Assembly: GCA_012656075.1 (NCBI GenBank)
Contig: JAAKBF010000087.1
Coordinates: 248,001-312,000, forward strand
Length of the DNA stretch: 64,000 nucleotides
DNA from: Phytophthora hibernalis
Lineage: Eukaryota; Oomycota; Peronosporomycetes; Peronosporales; Peronosporaceae
Direction of reading: 5' to 3'
Shown here: positions 53,989 to 64,000 of the stretch, piece by piece
Layout: each line of letters opens with the position of its first letter
Position numbering within the stretch: position 1 is the first letter of the stretch
The notes under the pieces: generated by a model
Database searches by the model: none
Told to the model about the DNA's origin: nothing
What the model saw: the letters and a program-made list of their open reading frames with translations, nothing else
Translations under genes and position numbers: made by a program

Positions 53989-56461
53989 TTAGTGTTCTTT
54001 GATGTTGATTTCCAGACTACGGCTGCTGCCAGGGTCCAGCTGTGCGGTGCTGTCGCTGTCCCCGATGCTGAGCATGAACGACCCGTCCCCGCAGAACTGG
54101 TCGTTGAGCCACGCGCCGTCATAGCATGAACTGTCGGTGAAGGTGTAGCGACCGGTACCGTGACGTACATCGTCCTGCCAATCGCCTTCATACAGGCAGC
54201 CGTTGGCGTAGTTGCAACCCCACGTCCGCAGCGCACACCGCCCACCCACTTGCCGTCGTAGTGCGCGCGAGTCCGAGCGTCGTTGAACACCCCAAAGCCG
54301 TTGTGTCGACCGTTGCGCCACTCCCCGCGGTACACTGATCCATCGCGCAGTGTAGAGACTCCGTGTCCAGAACGACGTCCATTCACCCAGTTGCCTTCGT
54401 ACACCTCCCCAGAAGCGTCGTGGCGACTTTCACCTTGGCCGTGGGAACCCAATCTCGCACTCGCCTACATAACGGCACGTCCCGTTTTGACCGTCGTTGT
54501 ATCCTTCTAGACAGATCTTTTCACGGGTATCAAGGTCACCGTTGGCCCAAGAGCCCACAAGCTGCGTGCCGTCGGAAAATGTAAGCGTGCCTGGTCCGTG
54601 TTTTCGATCTTGCACCCACTGGCCTTCATATTTCGTCGGCTGGCGTTGTTGGGCTTTGCTACCCGTGTCTGACGCATTATATTCGTAGATGCCATAGCCA
54701 TGACGTTGATCACCCTCCCATTGACCGGCGTATGTGTCTTGACTGCTGGCATAATGCATGACACCTTGGCCACACCGCTGATCATCACGCCAGTCCCCAT
54801 CATATTCATCACCGTTGGTATAGGTGCACTTGCCTTTGCCATGGCGCTGTGTTTGATCTGCATTCATTTCGCCGACGTACACGTCTCCAGTGCTCAAGGT
54901 TTTTGTTTTGATGGGGTTTGCGGCAGCTTGTCGCTCGGCTTCCTCCTCTGCTTCGCTTGGGAAGCCTGCTGGTGTTTCCCAGAAATCCAGAGCCGTCGTG
55001 GAGTCAAGAAATTGCTGCTCGCGCTGATCTTCGTCTGGAATCGGGACACCACCAAAAAGAAAGAACCCTCTTTTGTCCGGGCGTACAGCCGAGGCATGCC
55101 CCAGGTAACTCTTGATTTCAGCGGTTGGTACAAGAACTTCACGGATGCGTGAATGCTGGGGCTCAAGAATTATCATTGATGATGAACTCAGCGCTGGCTC
55201 GTACTCGGAGAAACCACCGAAAATCACGATAGCTTCTTGCGGTTCGCAAGACTTCTCACCGACTTCACCGTCCTTGATTCGCCGAATAATACCTGTGTCC
55301 GCGTCAATTGGAAGATGTAAGGATAACGCTGTGGCGCAGCATCTTGCTGTAAGAACACGTGGTACAGGGCTCGGATCTTCACTTCCAGAGGTTATGACTG
55401 CCCAAGTGTTGGAGGCTAAATCCAAGATGTGGATGCCCGAATTCAGCGCTGGAGTGAGGCGATTAGCGTGCTGTCTGCCTCCTACAATCACAACCTTGTC
55501 GCCGTCGCCAATGGAAACCGCATTATGGAACACCAAAGGTAGTGGACTGTTGCCGGTGGGCTGCATTAATAACAGCCAGAGAAAACAACGGTCAGTATGG
55601 GCAAACCAGAAGGTGGGTAGGAGCACACGAACCGATAATTGCATCCAGCGAGGCTTCTGTCCTGCAACATTCACTACCAACACCCAGATATCGGACAAAA
55701 CTGCACCTTGAGAGTTCTTCCCTCCGAGAATGAGCACGCCTTGAGTGAGCGGGGTTTCTGGATCGCTCGCAGTCTCGCGATAACGAACTGCTGCACTGGC
55801 ATGCCATGCTCTCTCGATCGGAGCAGGAGCTGGTGGAATGGTAGGATCTGTACCATCGCCACTGATAGGGGAGATATCGGTGCAGTACAGGACTTTATCC
55901 TCATAACTGAGCTCGTACACGTCTCCGATAAGCTGAAAGGACTCAAAGCCACCACTCCCAGTATCAAGTATTGGTTCGCCACCAAAAGTGTACGCTTTCT
56001 CGTCCAGCGTGACCACGGAATGACCGATACGATTGGTGAGCTCACCGTGAACATCGTAGCCGGTTATCCATTTCGCGGTGATCAGGTCAAAGAGATCAAG
56101 GCGTGAAACACTCGTAAAGCTCTCGCTCGGTAGCCCTTCCTTGCCACCGACAATGACAGCACTGGTAGCACGACCCAGACCACAAATGATTAGTATTGAT
56201 GAAAAATTGAAAACGTTGAGAAAACTACTCACACGTGGCCGTTTAGAGTTCCGGTGCAAGCACCAGACAAGCTATAGACCTCGTGTGGCTCCGTCTGCTT
56301 CCTCTCCAGTGATCGTGATACGTGGGTTGCCCATGGAATGAAGTCACGTGACTACAATTGGTTGCAATGGTGGAGATATCATGAGCTGCAATAATTTGCC
56401 TAAGTTTCATCAACAGCACTCTTACCTCAAGCCATTTCAACTCCTGTCCGTCTAGTGTCAT
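53989..56461 (-). CDS. Kelch-repeat plus MORN-repeat protein
   Basis: The ATG at 56461 (MTDLDGQELKWLE-like, MTLDGQELKWLE) opens a Kelch start. After an intron and an ambiguous stretch (56420-56290), EPHEVYSLSGACTGTLNGH joins AVIVGGKEGLP over a 57-base intron. Kelch blades follow (RIGHSVVTLDEKAYTFGGEP, ERAWHASAAVRYRETA, LILGGKNSQGAVLSDIWVL, HNAVSIGDGDKVVIVGGR, FFLFGGVPIPDE). A 72-base, stop-free, in-frame intron lies at 55632-55561. The C-terminal half has about eight MORN repeats (VYVGEMNADQTQRHGKGKC, YDGDWRDDQRCGQGVM, YEGNWVNGRRSGHGV, YEGDWQDDVRHGTGRYTF). Breaks near 54455 and 54265 shift the frame by one base. MORN repeats often bind membranes or organise cytoskeletal rims. Exact role unknown. 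Confidence 0.8.
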
Positions 56462-56527
56462 CTTGCAGCGAGTCGGGAGTTGGGTGCCGTTGTGTAAATC
56501 CAAATGTGGAGCCGCTGCAGAAGGTCG

Positions 56528-56892
56528 TTCAATGCGACCTACATATTAGTTCCGACAACTGCCGACTGCCTTCGTAAATCATGAAACCCGGACATGAACT
56601 CGGGTGCAGCCACGGATTTCGAGCGCTGATCTCCTTGAGCTCAATACCGAACTTCCGAGCCAATTCGACCATTGGGTCCATGAATCCACGCTGCACCAGC
56701 CTCCACCTTCACTGGTAACTCTTCACTAAAAGGTCTACATGTAGTGTAGATCCTGCCTCCAATCCGAGCCTGAGCTTCCAGTACACAGATATATTCAACA
56801 CTAAAGTGATCCGACGCCAGCAACGCATTTGCAGTCGCTACACCCGCCATTCCAGCACCCACCACCACCACTCGATACGTCTCGGTGCTCAT
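56528..56892 (-). pseudogene. N-terminal stub of an FAD amine oxidase
   Basis: The ATG at 56892 opens MSTETYRVVVVGAGMAGVAT, a dinucleotide-binding GxGxxG motif, followed by VLEAQARIGGRIYTTCRPF and VEAGAAWIHG, typical of polyamine or lysine-specific amine oxidases. After one frame change near 56680 it continues MVELARKFGIELKEISARN and GSRQLSEL, then stops at 56528. Only about 120 of the 450 or more residues of the family are present; the substrate domain and the C-terminal FAD region are missing. The Kelch-MORN ATG lies 67 bases downstream on the same strand. Either a truncated gene or, less likely, the 5' exon of a fusion. Confidence 0.65.
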
Positions 56893-56976
56893 CTTGACAG
56901 GAATCGACTGGCTATGCATCGCCAGCGGCAGCGGATTTATCAAATTTTGATTGTGGCACTTTGAAGAATTTCGAGG

Positions 56977-57628
56977 ATGGAGCTCCGTGAAGACATGTAC
57001 GAAGACGAGCTTATCGACGCCTTCGACGCCCCAGGAGGCGAAGGTTTGGCGCCTACAACCCCCTACCACGTCACCGCAGCGTGCAATCGAGCAACCTAAG
57101 CGTCCGAGAGTCCAGGAATTCCAGACAACGGGGTTGTATCCGACGTTTGACGAAACTCTGAAAGTCTCAAAAACTCCTGTTGCAACATCAACAGAGTCCA
57201 AGACGAAGCACCAAGGTGACACACCGGAAGTTAAAGGGATGCAGCAATACGAAGCAGTTCATGAGGAAGAGTTGTTGTCTTCGGAGGAGCTACAGAGAAA
57301 ACGCTATCAAATTGAAGGCGACATGAAGGTCTACCAGAAGCGGTTTGATCATGTGGCTCAAGCCTTGGCAGGTGAGACCCCACATCAGATTGAAGAACGC
57401 ATAAAGCGCGAGGAGGAGCGACTGGAGCGTCAGGAGAAGCGATACGAGGCTGTGGAGACGCGGCTGCAGCATCAGATTGAACGACTCGAGGAGAGAGAAG
57501 AACGCCGAGCTCGGATTCAAGCTAGACACCATCGAGCAAGCAGAAGCCCGTCCCCAAGCAATGACCGCGAGCAGATGAATGAAGATGAACTAGCTGGGGG
57601 TACTGAAGTTCAAAAGACAGAGCAATAA
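56977..57628 (+). CDS. coiled-coil protein, unrecognised
   Basis: The ATG at 56977 gives MELREDMYEDELIDAFDAPG; the frame must change once near 57065 (CCCCC run) to continue SPQRAIEQPKRPRVQEFQTT and TGLYPTFDETL. The second half is a long charged helix (HQIEERIKREEERLERQEKR, LQHQIERLEEREERRARIQA), almost surely a coiled coil, with an RS-like tail SRSPSPSND. It shares an 84-base divergent intergenic gap with the amine-oxidase stub. No named family is recognised; a structural or RNA-processing role is possible. Confidence 0.6.
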
Positions 57629-57722
57629 TAAAGGCTAGTGATTGCTTTCATAAAGCAAGACATACCTCACACACATTAACCACGGTGTGCTGGATGCTGA
57701 CTTCAACCGAGCTGGTAAAAGG

Positions 57723-59989
57723 CTACTGCAGCGGCTTCGTTTCGCGCACGAGGTACGCGTACGTCTCGGAGTCATCCTTCAGCAGTGGCTGCAGCTTGTC
57801 GTGCACCTCCTTGTGGTACGCATTCAGCCACTTGATCTCCTCAGATGTGAGCAAGCTCACGTCAATGAGCTTCTGCTGAATAGGGGTCATAGTAAGGGTC
57901 TCAAACTCGCAGAACTCGCGATTGAGCGGGCTCTTGATTTGAGGAGCCTGCCATCAAAGGCACAAATAAAATCGTTAGCACCTCGGATTCTGTAGGTATT
58001 TGCTCAATGTACTGCACCGCAACTAACCTTCTTCGCAACCATGACGCTCTCAATACGGATGCCGAACTTGCCGTCTTCGTAGTACCCAGGCTCATTGCTG
58101 AGGACCATACCGTCTTGGATCTTCAACCCGTTCGGGTTCAAGCGGAATGACAGCAGCTAGCAGTGAGCACAGGAATCGGCGTTAGTAGATCTACTTTTAA
58201 CGAACACATCATTTTCAGTAAAGTTACACAACTTACCACACCCTTTTCGTGCACGTTGAGGAAAGCACCGACGCCGTGGCCTGTTCCATGACGATAGTCC
58301 AGACCAGCCTTCCACAATGGAGCACGCGTAATGGCATCAAGTCTGACACCTTCAGTCTTGTCAGGGAATACCGTACTCGCAAGAGCAATGTGCGCCTTCA
58401 ACACGTAGGTAAAGCACGCCTTCTCGTAGTCGGTGGGCGTGCCGAAATGGAGAGTTCGCGTTACATCCGTCGTGCCATCCAGGTACTGGGCACCAGAGTC
58501 GTTCAGATACATGGCGGACGTCGACATTTTGGAGCATTCTCCACGCTTCGGTGAGTAATGGATAATGGATCCGTTAGCACCGATCGAAGAAATCGTGTCA
58601 AAGCTGAGGGACACGTAGTCCTTCATTTGTCGACGAAGCAGTTCCTGCTTGTCAGCGACCAGTACTTCGTCCCATTGGTCCTCACGACCGGCGTCCATTT
58701 CCTTTTCAAGCCAGCTAAAATACTTGACAAGTGCAGCGCCGTCACGAAGGTGCGCCTGACGCATACCCTCAATTTCAACGGGGCTCTTGATGGCCTTCTG
58801 GGCCATAACCACGGAGGTGTCCTCCTTGCGGTTCGCAACTGGGATCGCCAGGAAAACGGCAACATTACACTGTGCAGGGTCCACCAGAATCTTCTTGTCC
58901 TTGTTAGCAGCCGCGAAAGCCGAGACTTCCTTCAACATACCAGAATACGACTTGCAAACCACACCGCTCGGACTCAAGTGTTGAGTCACCTCATCCGGAT
59001 TGGCCGCATCCAAGAACAGAGTTGCCGTGTCGGGAGTCACAATAGCGTATGACGTACTAAAAGCGCAAAACCTAAAAGTTAAGATACCGATCCGAGAAAA
59101 ATGCAACCAACTTTTACTCACACGACAGGGTTGAACTCGACGTCATTGCCACGGATGTTGAACAGCCACGCGATATCGTCGAGTGCAGTTAACACAATGA
59201 CATCCGCGCCTTTCTCGTTGACAGCTTCACGAAGAGTCTTCAGCTTGTCCGCAACACTGCGTCCAGTGTACTCATCCGACAGAAAAGTCACCTGCGAGGG
59301 CGACACAATAGGACGGTCCTTCCAGACCAAATCCACGAGGTTTTCAGTCTCATGCAGAGCCACCAACTCAATCTGCGTCTCCTTCAGAGCCTTCGCAAAG
59401 TTGCTACGCAGAAAAATAGTCAGCCTCAGAACTCCAAAACACACAAAATCTAACATACCGAGCAGCAAACACCGAAGTCAGATACGGATCAATCGCCAAA
59501 CAGCTGTCGCTCGGCAGGTTCGTTTTAGCCCATTGCTGGCACAAATAAGACACAAAAAGCACCAAATAAGATACACAAAAATTAGTCCACTAAAATAATT
59601 AGTCCAATCGGACCAAATTTTGAGCACCTCAATAGTAGGCACACCGGGTTCCTCGGACTTCATCAGTGTCCAGTCGTCACTGAGCTCTTGTTCTGCCTGT
59701 AAAAATAGCGACCATCTGTCCACATAAGGGCCTTATTGGGAGTCACCAGAGCTGTTCCATTGGAGCCTGTGAAGCCTGTGAGGAACTCGCGACGCTTATT
59801 TGCGTCCCCCACATATTCACTTTGATGGGCGTCCGCTGTGTCCACCAGGAAAGCTTGTAAGGGGCGTCCTGTGAGCTCCGTAATCTGCTCCTTCTCCGTC
59901 TTGCCTAAATGGTGGCGTAGAGGCAATAGACGCACGTTGGTGCGGCTTAAAAGAGCACGCAACTCACGGAGCTTTTCTGCAGCGAGCAT
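57723..59989 (-). CDS. XPNPEP1: cytosolic X-prolyl aminopeptidase (aminopeptidase P, M24B)
   Basis: Removes an N-terminal residue preceding proline. Exon 1 starts MLAAEKLRELRALLSRTNV and includes FLTGFTGSNGTALVT and MWTDGRYF; one T is missing in a TTTTT run near 59706 before LQAEQELSDDWTLMKS. Introns separate VPTIE|QWAKTNLPSDSCLAIDPY, FAAR|NFAKALKE, and DIAWLFNIRGNDVEFNPVV from the catalytic part. Metal ligands are the two Asp in YLDGTTDVTRT, His in GTGHGVGAFLNVHE, Glu in SNEPGYYEDG and Glu in GIRIESV, all present. The end is YAYLVRETKPLQ at 57723. The N-terminal creatinase-like domains match the three-domain cytosolic form. ATG 60004 is a possible alternative start. It is convergent with the coiled-coil gene. 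Confidence 0.92.
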
Positions 59990-60107
59990 TATTGCTCTGA
60001 TCACTTCAAATAAGATACTGGATCAAAAAAGGTAGCAAACAAAAATTGGTGTGGACAATAAATAGGTCGTGCCTTTTTGCTGGACCAAACTGCTTCAACA
60101 TGGTATG

Positions 60108-62115
60108 CTACGAAACCACACAGGAAGTCTTGGAGTGGTCTCGAGGTGTCAGGATTTGGTCTTTGGCTTGTGGATAAGGCATCGTGGCTGGTTCGTGGTC
60201 GACACTCCATCCTGTGCGAAGGGTAATTTCTTCGGAAAGCACTTTGGCGATCTTGATGTGGCCACTTACGGCGTAGTGCATCATGGACGCGTAGTCTGCC
60301 TTCTCGAGACCCTCTTCCACCTGGTGCAGTATCAATACAGAGGTTAATACATTGTAGGAAGTGTTCCAACTATTCAAACTGCTGTTCGTACCTTGATGAA
60401 GGTGTAGTGCATCTTGTCGTCGTGTTTGCTGACCTTTGAGATGGCCACCTTGATAATCTCCTGCAGCTGCAGAGACACAAACTTGCGGTTCGTTTCCGAG
60501 TCTTCCGAGCTCATGCAGCCGTCGTCGTATACCACACAGAAAATATGTGCGTCTGGGCGATCTGTTGGAGATACCGGTAGTGAAAAGTTTAGCACCGAAA
60601 TACTAAAAATATCGAGAAATATGCCAGTACTTACAAGATCGCACTTCCAGCAGGAAAGTCGCGTAGCCCGTAATAATGTCAGTCTCTGCTGATGCAGGCG
60701 GCGATAAATCGTTGATGCCGAGGTTGATCACTACGACATCAGGTACCCAACTCGACATATCCCAGTCACCTGAACGGGATGCTAGCGTGTTTTTCCACAA
60801 GGACGGCATGTTAGGCCCCCAATCGGCCGAGTTGCTGTGTACGCCCTTACTTTGTAAGATTAATAGCACCACACAACCGATCAATACAAAGAACCGAGCA
60901 AATCAGATATACAAAAACACGCTTACCCGCTCCATGCCAGCACGTGCTCTTCAGCATCGAACATACGCGCCGTAATACCAGCGTAGCTGTTGTAGACGTT
61001 CTCCATCCGTCCTTTCATGCCAAATAGGTTTTTGGCACTGCTGGCTTTGCCCTCGTTGCCAAAACCGCACGTGTCCGAGTCGCCAATGAACTCCATTTTG
61101 CGAACGGGTTGTGGCTCCGGTTGATCAACCGGCAGAACCTCCGCTTTGTCCTCGACAATAAACCCGTAAAATGTGCATACCTGGCAAAAATTCGGCCAAA
61201 GCAACAGCAACGATGGTTACAACTTGCACCAACTACCAGGATGCTCGAATTCGTGTTACAACTCCATACCTTGAATGTAGACATAGCACCTCGCATCTGC
61301 GGCTCCGTCCGCTTACAAATTCGGATTGTGTACTCCTGGTCCGCGTTCAAATCCGTCGCCACTGCACAACCGAATAAAAAACTCGTCAGCAAACACAAAA
61401 ACAAAAACTCAGTCCAACCCACCATCGCAGCAAGTTGCATTAAGTGACGCGCGGAGGATACAGCGCAGGTCGTTATTCACGAACACGTTGAAGTAATTTC
61501 CTGCAGCAGAAGCAGTGTCAGGCGCCGAAAACAGCCGATTGGCTCGGCGTCGGACCGAAATGAGTTCAGAGCGTGGCATCTCGCACCGGCCACTTCACCC
61601 TGCTGACTCATTGCAGCAGCGAATAAGAAAGAACTTTTCTCTCCCGCAATACGAATCAATCCGACGCCGTCATCAATTGACGTTCGTCATGTCACGTACC
61701 GTCGCCTTTGAGTCGGATCGCGACGCTGCGTGTGCCTCGCACCGAGATCTGAAACGCCACCGCAGGCCAGTCGAACTGCACCGTGTTGATCTTCGTCTTG
61801 CGTGCAGCTTGTGCGCCGTGGTGCAGCAGTCGCCCGTGTACTTGATCAGGTCCCGCGCACACGCCGGCACGAAGCGGAACGACCCGTCCTTGTACTGCGC
61901 CACGTCGAACTTGTACACGTTGGGCGACGTGCTGGGCTCCTCGTCGTCGCCCACGGACGTCCCGCGGAAATGGCCTGCACTCGGGCGTCTGTCATGCTGC
62001 CGGAACTCAGCAGCAGCGTCGCCAGAGAAGACAGCGGCGGACTGGCTTCACCCCGACTGCCGCCACTTTCCAGACGATGACGCGCCAACCAACGCCCACG
62101 CGAAGATGTCTCCAT
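60108..62115 (-). CDS. CE2-type esterase (jelly-roll plus SGNH hydrolase), eight or so exons
   Basis: N-terminal sandwich domain: YKFDVAQYKDGSFRFVPACA, then (one missing base near 61850) LLHHGAQAARKTKINTVQFD and VRGTRSVAIRLKGDG|GNYFNVFVNNDLR, joined over a 190-base intron ending near 61505. VATDLNADQEYTIRICKRTE follows over a small intron. The SGNH domain has block I FIGDSDTCGFGNEG near 61085, a GxND block (VVINLGINDLSP near 60715) and MHYAVSGHIKIA near 60255 with the catalytic histidine. The end is SKTSCVVS at 60108. This layout is that of carbohydrate esterase family 2, deacetylases of plant cell-wall or other glycans. The start ATG 62115 is tentative and one base is missing near 61965. An apparent signal peptide at 61440 is intron sequence (see findings). 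SSLATLLLSSGS near 62030 may be the real hydrophobic segment. Confidence 0.78.
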
Positions 62116-62361
62116 TTGCAGGAGAGCGAGGAATGCCCATTTTCTTCCATAGTCGGGCCCGCCGACTCAGGTGAAGGGTATGTATGAGGTACGATGGGAT
62201 TAACCTAGGGTACATCATTAGTGGTGGAAACAGTGAGGACAGGTCATCTCTCCTTACATTGAGGGAATAGAGGGATAAGGATGGGACACTGGGGGCGACG
62301 TGGTGTACGTGGCGTATCTTTGAGACGGGTCGACATGGCTACATATTATGCGCATTACGCT

Positions 62362-64000
62362 TCATGGTGTTTGTGGGCGACTCAAGCCCGCTGTCTGTTA
62401 ATATGATGCTGCATCCATTGGTTAATGCACGGAGGTGTCGCTGGCAAAGTCTGGTTAGTAAAGTGCAGAAAGTCAAAGTTTTTGTGGTTGGACACTCACC
62501 TTGGCCTCGGGCCAGCGCTTGGACAGTTCCAGCAGACGCAAGTTCCTGTATTCGTCCCACGTGGCCTGCAGCATCAAAATAATAGCATTAGCCTTTCAAA
62601 ATTGCAGAACTCCAGTCGAGCAAGTATTGGACTTACCACATCTGCCTGCTTCTGGGCGACCTGTTTCTCGCTGAGGTACTTCGAGCAGCGTCGAACAGCT
62701 CGCAGATCACTTCCGGCTGTAGATCCATCTCCTGCAACCGCATATGGTCGAACAGAAGCACTTCCACCAATGACTCGGCCACTACACAGCACTTGGACGG
62801 TGCGTGGGTCTGGTTTAGGAACCTCGACTCGCCAAACACAGCAGGAGCTACACATTTCTGAACTAACGCGTTCTTGTCGTGAGCTGCCAGTTTGTCCTGT
62901 ACACGGTGCGTGGGCAATGACAGTATTCCAGTTGAGCTTGCAGCTACAGGTCGCATCATCGGCGGGGTTTGAAACAACAGCAAACCAGCGCGACGACCTC
63001 GACGGTACTTTCTCGCCCGTGTTCGAGCCTGGAAACCCAGCGGCCAGTCTGGTTTGGCAATGAGACGGTGAAATGGTGGTGTAGTAGTTTCTTCGTCGCC
63101 ATCTCTTTCATGTCGACGTGACTTCTTCCTGTTAGCTGTTGCTTCTGGATTCTCAGTGCCGTCGCCACCACTGGTATCGTCCGAATCGGAGTCATCCGAA
63201 TCTTCCTCGTCGTCATCGTCCGATCCATCGAAATCGGCACTTCGTCTGAGCTTGTGTCGACTGAGCGGTGCGTTGTCGAAGTCTTGGTAAACGGAGCAAC
63301 TTCCTTTCCAAAGAACTATGAGGTGGTGTGGCTGCTCGTTCTGTTCCAGCAGAACGTCACCTTTGCGAAATCGCTTGCGCTCCGAAATTCCAACAACATG
63401 ACCTAGCTCGCTCGTTGTGAGTCGGCGGAAGCCTCGCAATTGCTGCAGGAACGCAAACACGTCTTGGTTTGTCTGCGATGTCACGGATCGGATCGTGGCG
63501 GCGTAGTTATCGGGCCATAGGATACCAATTTCAGCGCACTCATCCGCGATGAGTGATGCATTTGTCGATATTGGAAAGCCTGCACAACCAAACACGGACC
63601 CAGCTCCCAAGTGGTGGGTTGTCACAGTCGTCCCGAAGTCTGTTGTTCCAAAGCGTCTACGGACACTGAGTCTGCCTTCAAGCAACACGTAGAAGTTTTG
63701 CGAGTGGGTCTCACCGAGCACGAAACTTTTCCCGCAAGCCACGACATCATAGTCCAGTGCTTGCGCTACTTGATTCAGTATTTCTCGGGAAGTCCTGGAA
63801 GAATAGCAGAGTTTGCAGTCTTGCAATGATAGCACTGAGCATATCGGCTGAACGCTCGGTCGCCGGGCAAGCCAATGCTAATTTATCAGTGGTGGGCTTG
63901 CCAAACAAGTGCGTGAACAACCCGTCTTCCATTTCGCACTTGCTCAGCTTCGTCCTGGTTATTGGCTGAGTACTTCGAGGAGCCGATAAAGCAGTTGATA
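62362..64000 (-). CDS. cyclic-nucleotide-binding-domain protein (5' end beyond window)
   Basis: Open to the right edge. The 5' part reads KLSKCEMEDGLFTHLFGKPT and SADMLSAIIARLQTL. After a one-base change near 63795 it continues REILNQVAQALDYDVVACGK. A first cNMP-binding-like barrel has FVLGETHSQNFYVLLEGRLS; a second starts RFRKGDVLLEQNEQPHHLIV. An Asp/Ser-rich insert (63240-63140) and a basic stretch split the second barrel before VFGESRFLNQTHAPSKC. The barrels lack a clear PRAA-type phosphate-binding cassette, so nucleotide binding is doubtful. The tail reads KYLSEKQVAQKQADV and, over an intron, ATWDEYRNLRLLELSKRWPE, then a last exon stopping at 62362. Similar oomycete proteins are cNMP-fold regulators of unknown function. 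Confidence 0.7.

Noticed and set aside
1..64000. CRISPR arrays, rRNA or tRNA genes
   Set aside because: No regularly spaced identical repeats, rRNA-like sequence or convincing tRNA cloverleaf was noticed by eye. A tRNA scan was not possible, so a missed tRNA cannot be excluded.

Overview
The window looks like nuclear DNA of a plant-pathogenic, zoospore-forming oomycete, most likely Phytophthora or a close relative. The evidence is: four Crinkler (CRN)-type effector loci plus two CRN relics; a canonical RxLR effector (signal peptide, RSLR, acidic DEVR-like tail); a secreted trypsin-like protease; oomycete-type core promoters (close to GCTCATTYYNCAWTTT) 25-65 bases upstream of several start codons; short GT-AG introns of about 50-75 bases; and flagellar genes (DNAAF19/CCDC103, CFAP97).

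Two compartments are visible. From 1 to about 32.2 kb the DNA is effector- and transposon-rich. CRN-A (501-3019, minus) is divergent from a giant DUF6606-DUF3638-DUF3645 ATPase-like gene (3305-11908, plus). Next come a serine protease (12.0-12.9 kb), a candidate secreted effector (13.8-14.3 kb), a foldback repeat, an RxLR gene (15.3-15.7 kb), a decayed DIRS-like retroelement (16.1-20.2 kb), an IQ-motif gene (22.3-23.4 kb), CRN-B and CRN-C back to back (24.3-28.7 kb), LTR-retroelement debris and a nuclease-only CRN fragment (31.67-31.97 kb). From 32.4 kb to the end the DNA is gene-dense and mostly housekeeping: a three-RRM protein, a WDR62/MABP1 homologue, a LysE-like membrane protein, two ciliary genes as a divergent pair, a formin with an unusual C2-PH-ankyrin-WW-FH2 layout, the ADP/ATP carrier, a folate-biopterin-type transporter, TRAPPC4, a Kelch-MORN protein, aminopeptidase P, a CE2-type esterase and a cyclic-nucleotide-binding protein that runs off the right edge. 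This block is interrupted only by CRN-E and its duplicate stub at 50.8-53.2 kb.

Many genes, conserved housekeeping ones included, carry single-base reading-frame breaks, often at homopolymers, at roughly one per kilobase. About four in five are equivalent to one missing base. The most economical explanation is residual indel error in a long-read assembly rather than mass pseudogenisation, so most broken genes are called here as single CDS features. I call a pseudogene only where there is also truncation or loss of catalytic residues.

The CRN set is the most interesting system. Different copies have lost different halves of the same NTPase plus nuclease machine: CRN-A keeps both active sites, CRN-B has lost the nuclease catalytic pair, CRN-C has lost the Walker A lysine, the Walker B aspartate and the whole nuclease domain, and the 31.7 kb fragment keeps only a nuclease with intact catalytic residues.
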